A stretch of DNA of 64,000 nucleotides from Acheta domesticus (lineage: Eukaryota > Arthropoda > Insecta > Orthoptera > Gryllidae). Within the stretch, counting starts at the first letter, position 1, and each line of letters begins with the position of its first letter. Below the pieces are notes generated by a model. The model ran no database searches and was not told the origin of the DNA. It worked only from the letters and a program-made list of their open reading frames with translations. The stretch is taken from the NCBI GenBank assembly GCA_031308135.1, contig JAHLJT010000631.1, positions 28,354,271-28,418,270 on the forward strand. Reading direction: 5' to 3'. A program made the translations under genes and the position numbers. Shown here in pieces: positions 55,215-64,000 of this stretch.

Positions 55215-55610
55215 AGCTCCATATCAGCGCCGAAAACCTCCCTTTTGTGCTCGAACCGCACATCCTGCGCGCGGTCCCAACTTTTCTCCGGCGAGCGTGG
55301 CGCCGCCGCCGGGCGGTCGAGGCATTGTGGCGCGAGGACAAAAGCCGGAGGGCGAAGCGGGAGGCGGCCCGTCGGGGCTGCGCCGCGCTCCGGCCCGGAA
55401 GACCATTGTTGGCAGCCGTCATCTCAGCCCCCGCCATTTTGGTTCCGCGGCGCCCCGCTACTGTCCGCCACCGCAGCCGCCGCCTTGCGTCATTCCCCGG
55501 TTCCGAAGCCACTGTTTGCCGAAGACCGCCGGGCGACGCCAGGAAGTGGACGCAAGCCCGTCCGTGTAGGTCGGAGGTGTGTGTTTTGCACCTGCGGTCC
55601 GTGAGGCACA
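55215..55610. promoter_or_regulatory. CpG island with YY1-type motif
   Basis: Dense CpG and high GC content contrast with the AT-rich flanks. The sequence cccgccattttgg at about 55428-55440 matches the YY1/Pho core (GCCATTTT), often found near start sites of broadly expressed genes. Long open frames on both strands here are expected from the composition and no protein domain is seen. Probably a promoter/5' exon region of a gene not otherwise visible; direction unknown. Confidence 0.45.
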
Positions 55611-56025
55611 ATATCCGAGGTTTCGTTGTTTCCTCCGGGCAAGATTGCTTCGGACGGCGTTTTTTTGTGGTAATATCTGGGATCTTTTATGGCTTTGTCA
55701 CAGCGCGTCGGAATGTAATCATCCTGTGTGTTTAGGATTCCCCGGCCGGAGTCAGTATCTGTTTGGCTATCCGGGAAATGCCGCATTCTAGGCTCTATGC
55801 CCAATCAGTGTCGGTGCCTAGGACGCGATGTCCCGCGAACAATCCCTATAAATTAATTTCTAACGTTTGTCTGTGCTTTTCTACAAATGTTGTTGGACAT
55901 TTCTAACACTGCTGGGGTTTTGATATTGTGAAAGAAAGACAATATTAGACTCGCTGGCCAAATCTCCAATGTACGATTTCCATTGTTTTCTTCGAGGCAA
56001 GGATGCTTTGGGTGCCGATCACCGG

Positions 56026-56232
56026 TGGCCGAGATCGCTAAATCAGTAGTGTAGTAGCGACCTCGGACCGGCGGATGAGCGTTCGAGCGGGTTCGAGTCC
56101 CTCTTCGGGCATGGTTGTATTTGTCTTTGTCCTTTCACCCCCTATCCTCACCACATCATGTCATCTTCACAGTTAACGTTAAACGCAATAGTGGTCGCTA
56201 ATGACCTAAGTGTTGATAAGACCTTAAAGAGA
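56026..56232 (+). repeat. SINE family B copy
   Basis: Head ggtggccgagatcgctaaat, box B gggttcgagtccctcttc, body gcaatagtggtcgctaatga, tail gataagaccttaaagag. Confidence 0.75.
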
Positions 56233-56234
56233 TG

Positions 56235-58960
56235 ATGCTTTAGGCGAATATTTCTAATGTTATGTGCTACCTTTTATGGCGTAGGCCATGAAGTGTTGAA
56301 AGAAAGATCAGTGTGTCCTGTTCAGTGTGTATAAGTCATCTCAAAGGTGTAAGAAATATTTTTTGGATATTTATCTTTAATTTAGATCCCGTATTATGGT
56401 TATGTTTACCTAATCATGCCTGTTTCGTTTCTTTCTGGGATTTAAATGTTATACCTTGCCTGCGTACTTCAAAATAATTGACATGTAATTGTTTCCTTTG
56501 CGACATGGTTGCGACATTCTGGTTGCTTTGAAGTAATTGCTTTCGTGATATGCGCGTTAATGAATGTCTATCGTGTTTGTTAGCTCTTCTCTGAGTACAG
56601 CTATATTTCTGTATTTCCCCTATTTGTGGTTATTTTAAAATTCACGAGTAACTCGTGTGCCTCTACGAAAGAATAATGAAAATGCGATATATACTCGTAT
56701 ACACTCGTGTATACTTACTCGATGTGATGTTTTGAATCTAAGAGAGAAAATGCACCATATTTGATATTTAATTTTTTCCGCGTTAATGAAACTTTGAATA
56801 TATCTTCTATTACCTGCGATAATGGATGTCCGTGCCGTTATATTGAGAATGATGCTATCCGTTTGATGTATTCTGCTTCGGAATAACCATATTGTTGGTC
56901 TTATCTTCACGAAAACCCGTTACGTTTCCGTGGTTGTTTCTATTCTTCAACAGCTGAACGTAACTATTTTATGGCTGAATAAAGTGTTTGGGGTTCTCAG
57001 TCAAGATGCACAGTAACTGTTATTTTATTGTTTCCTCCTTGGGAAGGTTGCTTGAAAATATCTCTTTCGCCATGTTAGCAATCTCCTAGCACCCGGCCCG
57101 TGCTCTGTAGGAATCTTCCCATCCCGTTAGATGCTCTATTTTCAGGGAAGTTATAAGTATTTTTCAGTTCTCAAAATAATGTGTTTTGGTCACAGAAGTG
57201 GCAACGTAAACGTTTATCCATTAATGTAAATAATTGTAATTCATATTAGCTGTCATTGTACTTAGTTTATCTAATTTAAAGAAATTTCAAAGATTGACAG
57301 AACTTTGTTACCGTTTCTTGTATATTTTATCGACTATGTGTGCCAATATTCTCGTATAACATTGCATAACAACTTAATCTGCACTTTTCTTTGCTGATCT
57401 AAGCACTTAATGACACTCTTCACAGTCATAGTATAATCGCATATTATTTTGTGCTTTGTCTTCACAATGCCTCAAAGATAACAGAGAAGAATGCGAGGAC
57501 AAAAAGGGTTACGCTACAAGAATCTTTAGATGTGCTCTTTCTGTCGCTATTGTCTCTTCAGAAGTTTCCTGAACTTGCTCTAATTTCTTGTAGATGTTTG
57601 CCTGTAGCCTCTGTTTCTTGCTTCTAGCGAACTTTCCATTTTATTTACGTTAATACTTTCTGTGTCGAGAATCATTTATTTTTATATCACTTCCAATGAG
57701 TAAATTATAGTTTTGTCAAGTGGGTACGACATAAGCTCTCAATAAAAGGTCAAACATCAGTTTTGTCGTTAGCATTTAATATTTTGCATTACTATCGTAA
57801 ATAATATGCTCATGGTTTAGTGTTGTGAAGAGCTTGTGCAAATAAACATAAAAACATTCTAGACTTCATGATATTTAACAGTAAATTTAAAATTGAACAC
57901 GAGAGAGTTCATAAATTAAAATAAATTAATCTTGGGATTGACGTCTTAACATTTTCCACCGAGAGTATTAATTGGCAATTTAATAAAATTAGATCCGTAC
58001 TGTATCATAGAAAACTTACGATAATTCGTAATAAATAGGATATTCGCTCTTAATTCAAAGTTAAATGTAAAAAATATAAATATTCAAAACTATTTAATGT
58101 AAATCTTGTGAAAAACCAGGGATGATGTGAAATAATAAAATCACAAAACAATAAAACGATTTTAATACAATTCATTAAAATTTGCTTAGAAAGCTTACTT
58201 TAGGATTAAATTTTTTAATCAAATCTATTAAAAATATTTATTGTATTTCTGATTTAATTATTTCACACTATTGTTATTATTATTTTATTGAGATACAAGG
58301 TCGATAAAAATATTAAAATTTGCATTACAATATATTGAACGAAACATTTCCCGATTCTCGCCTCTGTTTACACACTACACCCGCAACCGTTAGTTACTGC
58401 ACATCGACATATTGACGAAGTATCTGTAATGCCCTCGAAACTCAAAATCGTAGTAAACAAACACAGACTGTCGTTCTGGGTAAAATATCCCTTAGGGCTC
58501 TCCTAATTACCGTAGACACGCTATTATCGGAGACTTGGTTGTCTGAAGCTCCGGGTTAACAGTGGTAGTCATCAGAATGAAAACAACAAAATATTTCTTA
58601 CAAAAGCGGCTCGCAGTGGTGTATAAATTATTTGTTGGAGTATTATAAAGCCAACGTCTACATTGGGCCAATACTGAATCTACTGAGGATTATTGGAACT
58701 TCCTCCTCTTCCATAACATTGAGTGTTGCTCGAGAATTTTTTTCTTCTAACGTAAAATAGTTCATTTTCAGCCAGGTATTTATAGAAAATGTAAAATCAC
58801 TGATCTACGGACGAACATTATATCAAAAGCCCAATGTTAACAACAAAATATATATTTTACCCAATTTAATACCATTATTAAACAAATACAGTTGGGAGTT
58901 TTTTCATATTCGGCGTGGTTTGTTCCTACTTAAGATAGTCTTGAGTCAACTGCAGGATTG
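56235..58960. other. AT-rich stretch without recognised feature
   Basis: 2.7 kb with stop codons throughout in all frames and no repeat matching others in the window, apart from a small palindromic tatacactcgtgtata at about 56698-56713. Confidence 0.5.
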
Positions 58961-58961
58961 T

Positions 58962-59158
58962 TTTTTTTTGTTATTTAAGATCGCATCAACTTCTAGGTCA
59001 TTAACAACCACTATTGGATGTAACGTTATGTTATGAGGATGAAACGATATGGTGATGATAGGGGCTGAAATGACGAACACGTACAACCATACCCGAGGCG
59101 GCACACGAGCCCGCGACCCCACGGCACTACTGTCTCAGCGATCTCGGCCACGGGGCAG
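58962..59158 (-). repeat. SINE family B copy
   Basis: On the minus strand: ggccgagatcgctgagacag head, gggtcgcgggctcgtg (degraded box B), body tccaatagtggttgttaatg, tail gatcttaaataac then an A run. Confidence 0.7.
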
Positions 59159-59229
59159 GCAACTATAGTTTCTTTCCTAATTACCTTGGATAATCGGGAA
59201 TGTTATAGCAGTAGGTTTGTTTTCTGTGG

Positions 59230-59525
59230 CATCGTCATTTCTCTGCGGCGGATCTTTTCCGGCGCGCGGCGGGAATCTCCATTGAATGGGCCGTTTCGGC
59301 CGGCGCCGGCCGGCGCGGGGCGGCGTCCTTGGCCGGCGCGGCGAGGGGCGGCGCGGCGCTTTCGCGAGGCGAGGCGGCGCCGTCGATAGCGCCCCGTTGC
59401 GTGCGAACCGGCGCGCGAGGCGCCCGGCGTTTCTCCTTTGTTGCGGAGTCGAGGCCCGAACCCCGCACCGCCTGCGTCTGGGCCACAGCGAGCACCTCGT
59501 TCCTGCGAGCGCTTGCTGTGGTTTC
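59230..59525. promoter_or_regulatory. CpG island
   Basis: GC-rich, CpG-dense sequence containing a perfect 16-bp palindrome CGGCCGGCGCCGGCCG (59297-59312). Function unknown; possibly promoter or 5' exon. Confidence 0.4.
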
Positions 59526-59644
59526 AGGCTGGTTTTATTATCTCGACGCCCTCGCCAGGCTTCGCTTTATTTTCACTGACAACCTTTTCGCCCTCCTTAC
59601 TTCTCCCGTATCTGATGTCATCCCATTACACTGTTTCTTATCCT

Positions 59645-59732
59645 GACTTCTTGGCTGTCCGGGAGACGCCGCGTCGTTGGCTGAAAGGCCTTTCAGGCAA
59701 CGACGCGGCGTCTCCCGGACAGCCAAGAAGTC
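59645..59732. repeat. 88-bp loopless hairpin
   Basis: Two 44-bp arms (gacttcttggctgtccggga onward) meet directly at ctgaaagg|cctttcag with a single mismatch in 44 pairs. The GC-rich arm text gcggcg-ctcccggacag also appears at about 12179-12196. Confidence 0.9.
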
Positions 59733-59909
59733 ATGGACTCCAGCCACGGAAGCTTACGTGTACATGTGCCTCTTATCCTGTCATTCTCTCTTTCCAGTTG
59801 TCCACATCCTGTCATTATCATTCTTTTTCACCTTCTCTTCTTTCTTCAATTCTTCCTGCTCTTTCTCCTTTTTGTCACTAGTTATTTTCATTGATTATTT
59901 CATGTTTAT

Positions 59910-60390
59910 AGGCGCGCCAACTGCTAAGGTTATTAGTCCCGTAAGTGTAGTGTAATTTTCCTCGGAAGGTGGTGATGATCTTCCGCACTAAATGGCGAAA
60001 TCCGACGTCGACCAACGTCGGCTTGCGGGGATTTTCCCCAACCAGGTGTCTCTCATCGACGGGGAGCACCGCCCTAGCTGGGCAAAGCTCTTAGCTCCCG
60101 ACCAGTCTCCCGGCATGTGTAATAGTTAATGCATGTTAGTGTATGTGTAAGTAAGGGGTGAGGATATGGCAAGGACGAGGAAGGAAAGATCGCGCACGGT
60201 CTTGCGATTTGTTAGGGTATTGCTCCGGCATTCACCTGGCGATTATCGGAGGAACAACGGAAAACTACCGATGAGAGCAGCCGGCCGCTAGAATTCTCCT
60301 CCAGACAGAGACTGAATTCGATCTAGCAATCTAGCTAGTGGCGAATATCCTGCCACCATCAGGACTCGAGCCCTAGAATCTTGGCGGACT
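59910..60390 (-). repeat. SINE family A copy 6
   Basis: Starts at the family 3' end (cgggactaataaccttagca on the minus strand) and runs through the body to a partly preserved head at ccaagattctagggctcgag. Diverged from the other copies. Confidence 0.75.
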
Positions 60391-60529
60391 GTTTAATTTT
60401 TAAATGACGCCGGTCACTAACAGAAGCTATTTATTTATCTAATTGGTTGCGCAAAGTCACTATAACAGTTCAGTATTTCGAATATATGTATTTCGTGTGT
60501 CGAAGTTCCAGCATACTACAACCATCTAC

Positions 60530-60800
60530 ATGTACCCAGAGTTACCGAGATGATCCAGCGTACCTCCTACGTGGGCTACTACTCCACACATCTACTTGTT
60601 CTACCAGGATGCACCGCAATACCAAGTGCGGCGCGCCAGGGGCCCAACTGGTGGGTTGCCGGGTTGAACCGTCAACCAGGATCCTAGCATCGCCTACTCA
60701 CTGCCTCCACTCTGAGACTAAATAAGTGAGTGTCGCCGTGAAACTAGAGGTCCGGGTGATCGTCTCGAACTCTCCACCAGAGGTCGTGTCCACCTACGCA
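60530..60800. repeat. Repeat E, uninterrupted copy
   Basis: Shares caggggcccaactggtgggt, agcatcgcctactcactgcc and gagtgtcgccgtgaaactag with 5160-5660, here without the SINE insertion. Confidence 0.6.
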
Positions 60801-60859
60801 GCCACGACCCCCCGCCTGCGGGGAACGAGACGATCCAGACCGAAATGTGTCTCCTGGAT

Positions 60860-61085
60860 GGGTTTACCGAAGCAATGCGAAATTTCTAGCTTGTTTCACG
60901 TGCCATTCGCAGCGCCACCGCCCGCGGTTCTTCTCCGACGCCTTCTCGGCTTTTCCTGCCACCTCGCTGCGCACTGCGCATGCGTCGCGCCTAGTGAAGA
61001 GCATCGGCGCGGCGCGCGCACGCCACCGCGTGCCGATCGCCTCGGCGCACGCGGGCACGCAATCCACAGTCCATCGACCGGCCAT
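60860..61085. promoter_or_regulatory. CpG-rich patch with NRF-1-type motif
   Basis: Contains ctgcgcactgcgcatgcgtc, which includes the NRF-1/Ewg core GCGCATGCG. GC-rich and CpG-dense; candidate promoter. No linked coding exon was identified. Confidence 0.35.
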
Positions 61086-61089
61086 TTGC

Positions 61090-62330
61090 TGTAGACTTGC
61101 AATTCTTGTACGCAGGGCTTGATTTCTAAAACGTTCATGCCGGAACGCGTGACAAATTGATTAATTTTTTATAAATTTGCTTTTTGTTTATTAATTTTCC
61201 TGGTATGTTGTCATAATGAAAAGAAAAACACAAAATTACATTTATTTTTTTAAGAATTTCAAAGTTTTTCTAAATATAAATGTTTTTATACATTTTGCAT
61301 TCATTTAAATTGGTTAATCTAAAAATCCAAGTAATAAAGCATCTGTTGGCCCAATGCTTTTTTCTGTACCATTTCATACGCGAAGAGGTACCGGAACGGC
61401 TGTCCGGTGCGTTCCCCCTGAAATGAAGCTCTGCTTGTACGAGACATCAATTGCTTCTAGACATGCACTCGACGGTTGTCGACCGCTCACCTGCCTCGAC
61501 GAATTTCAGGTACTAATGACCTGTACTTATAACGTGTGAAGCAAAGAGCGAAGATGTTTCGGCAGATGTTGTTGCTCGTGGGAACATTTCGAAATCTATA
61601 TAAATTCACACGTTATATGAAATGTTCCTGATTTTGTACTCCATATCTTGTTATGTATCAAGTTTTCTATGTATTCAAGCTTTACCATGCGGTGAAAAGT
61701 TATTGCGTGCGAAGAAAACAGTCCTAATTATCATTACATTTCTCACGACGTATGATAATAGCAACTTTTCAGTTTTATTTAAAAATGGAATTGATTTTTC
61801 CTTAATGTCTCTGAAATGCAAAAAGAATTCAGTAAGACTACTGATTCGATTAAATTACAGAATCTCAAGTAATTTAGCCCAATATGTCGAGTACCTGACA
61901 TCACTATAGTCATCGCTGCAGAGAACCTTTGCAGGAGAGGACACATTTCTGCAGCTTGGTAAATGCTATTCTACGGGAATGTGTATTCCTAGTGCCACAT
62001 ATTTGTCCTGTACTTACATTGCACATTGATGATTGTTATCCGAAGAAATTATTTATTAAGGCTTAGACAAACCTTTTTGTTTCCTGTTAACGTAACGAGG
62101 ATAAAAATTGTTTCCGCAATATAGAATTTTGAAAAGTGAACTGCAGGAGCAATAGTTCCACTCCGTTGCTCTTCCCATGACGCAATTGCGCGTTTCATTC
62201 AGTAACGTGTTACATGAGAGAGGAAGAGCAGCTTGTTTGAGGAGTTTGTGGGTCGAGCGTTCTTCTTCTTCTCCTTCCAGTCACGTACAGAAGCCGGAGA
62301 CCGCATTTTCACTTACGACGAGGGCTTCTG
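61090..62330. other. Mostly AT-rich, no recognised gene
   Basis: Holds a small inverted pair ATAACGTGTGAA/TTCACACGTTAT (61529-61616). Open frames under 100 codons show no domain. Confidence 0.45.
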
Positions 62331-62590
62331 GAGCGTCTCGTGTTTTTCGCGGCGGGGGGGGGAGAGGGAGGGGGGAGGTTGCGCAATGCTCGTGCGCGAG
62401 AGACGCACAGCGACGGGACACGGGCTGCGGAATCTGGCGCAACTCGGGAGGCTGCGATGACAAGGAGCAGCAGCTACCTCCTGATGTTGCGAATGCGGTA
62501 ACAGTTGCCGCTGCCGCCCCTACCAACTACGCGCGCATCGTTCTAACCGAGTTCTTATGGTGGCTTAGGAGGATTGAGTTGAATTGAATT
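62330..62590. other. GC-rich patch with possible acceptor upstream
   Basis: Preceded by a pyrimidine tract ending cttctccttccag at about 62280. A plus-strand frame of 136 codons covers the area but shows no domain. Unassigned. Confidence 0.3.
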
Positions 62591-62595
62591 GAGTT

Positions 62596-62940
62596 GAAGC
62601 CTTATTTTACGTGGCGAGACTCAGGTCATGAGGTCTGCTCTTCCGTCTGACCACGCAAATTTCGCTACGCTTCTTTCACCAACTAGCGGAGAAAGAAGGT
62701 ATTCCTAGGTCTACGAAACAGGCGATTTTGAATTTGGTTCAGAGGCGTCATTTAGGATTGAGGATATTTTACACACAGCAAATCTACTAACATGGAACAG
62801 CCAGCTTTACTTCCTCTCCGAAGCAAGGCGTGCGAAGGATTTTTTCGCCCTTAAAAATCCATGGCTTCGATCAGGTTTGAACCCGCGAACTTGGATTTAA
62901 CAGTCCAATACGATAATCGTTACACCATCGCCGCCACAAA
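62596..62940 (-). repeat. SINE family C copy, full length
   Basis: On the minus strand: head with gcgggttcaaacctgat, body ccatggatttttaagggcga, end gactcaggcc-type sequence ctgagtctcgccacgtaa. Collinear with 54791-55153. Confidence 0.75.
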
Positions 62941-64000
62941 TTTTAAAAAAGGATGGGTTTTCCTCGTGGAGTTTATGTGGAAGTATATGATTGGATTACA
63001 TGGTGCAATTCTTTACACGTGGGAAGACTGAAATGTACTTGAGGATTAATGATAACAATGATGACTTCTCAGGCGTGCCCACAGGAGTGAGTAGGTGAGG
63101 GGCAGGGCGGCTGTAGCTCTGCTGAAAATTTTGGAAGAGGCCCCGAATACTTACGTTTTAAAACAATTAATTCCTTATTGTGTTTAATCTATGATTTTTC
63201 TGACTATTTGGGAAATAGTTATTCGATTATACGATAACTATAACTATTTCGTAAATAGTTGGTTATAGTTATTTGGAGAAGAGACTCTCCAAGTTATTTG
63301 ACACGTCCAACTATTGGTAAATAGTTCAAAAGAAAATGAATTGAATTGTTTTGTAGAATTGTAAACACAGCACTTGGAGTGATATTACTTATGATAAATC
63401 CTTTCCAGATTTTCAGAAAAAAAAACTCTTCTTGTGTATCCAGTTACTGCAATTCATTGCCACGTGTACTAATCGTAATCATCTTTTGAACAGACCTTAT
63501 TCCTGAAGGACCTTAATCGGGAAGACAATCCTCATAATGCAAATTTGCAGCATTAATGAACCCATTACGTTTTAATGCAAATACAAAGAATTGTGTTTTA
63601 GTTCAACTATGACTGTTGAAAACTGCATACAAATAATTAGAACTTTTAGTTCCGTTCATCCAATCTTGCGATAAAGTCTTGTTACGCAGAGAATGTTCCT
63701 AGTATTTTTCGTTTCCTTGCTCATGGTAATTAAATTGTCCAATGTATTCAGAACATACGCTTGTTGACTGTATTGTTTGATTGGTTACTCAATTATAAAC
63801 GGTGTTTTGGTCAACTCTTACCGATGAATAGGGCCGACGTTTGGTGTTAAGCCCGAGTGGGTATTTGACTTCCCTACCCCCCTCCATCATCCACCGAAAA
63901 TTTAAATAAAGGGGAAAATGCTATAAATTTTTGTTGTTTAAATTGTCAATTTTATCATTACATTGTCATCAATTTGTTATCACATTTATTTTATGTAACA
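62940..64000. other. Right end, no gene seen
   Basis: A hAT-like end (ggcgtgcccacaggagtgag) at about 63073 and a run of self-complementary aaatagtta/taactattt motifs at 63200-63330 suggest a worn DNA transposon. Otherwise AT-rich. Confidence 0.35.

Noticed and set aside
55098..55735. Overlapping 160-170 codon frames in the CpG island
   Set aside because: Open on both strands in several frames, as expected for very GC-rich DNA with few stop codons, and partly running through a SINE. No domain.

Overview
This is a eukaryotic window, almost certainly from an insect with a large, repeat-rich genome. The evidence is split genes with GT-AG introns, GC-rich exons in an AT-rich background, a Nimrod-type phagocytosis receptor, a proline-rich cuticle-type protein gene with a TATA box, several tRNA-derived SINE families, and many DNA-transposon remnants. 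The repeat load resembles hemimetabolous insects, but that is inference; nothing here identifies the species. There are no bacterial operons, CRISPR arrays or convincing tRNA/rRNA genes. One 100-N scaffold gap lies at 31977-32076.

From 4.2 to 29.3 kb there is one minus-strand gene, assembled here from seven exons whose splice phases agree at all six junctions. It encodes a cell-surface receptor with a CCxGW motif, about 17 NIM (EGF-like) repeats, a transmembrane helix and a short cytoplasmic tail with NPSF and NPLY motifs. It is a Nimrod-family receptor of the type used for phagocytosis by insect blood cells. Its first exon or exons (signal peptide and start of the N-terminal domain) are not found here or lie further upstream. 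One exon has a frame break. The introns hold LINE fragments, SINEs, fold-back elements, a solo LTR, MITEs and microsatellites. From 29.8 kb a 157-bp satellite array runs into the gap.

From 39.9 to 42.8 kb there is a plus-strand transposase-like gene, split into two open frames by one extra A in an A run. It is surrounded by six same-orientation copies of the motif GTCCGKATACTAAC (K = G or T). This is the best candidate for an uncharacterised mobile system in the window. Copies of another repeat flank it in opposite orientation.

From 46.4 to 50.1 kb a second complete minus-strand gene encodes a secreted structural protein of about 413 residues made of PYPV/VPVEKPV repeats. It has a TATA promoter, a four-codon first coding exon, a 2.2-kb intron and a poly(A) signal.

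The remainder (50-64 kb) contains no recognised gene. It holds CpG-rich islands that may be promoters or 5' exons of unseen genes, SINEs of three families, a duplicated segment and a striking 88-bp loopless hairpin. No functional link between the genes can be shown beyond a shared insect setting: immune receptor, mobile element and structural protein.
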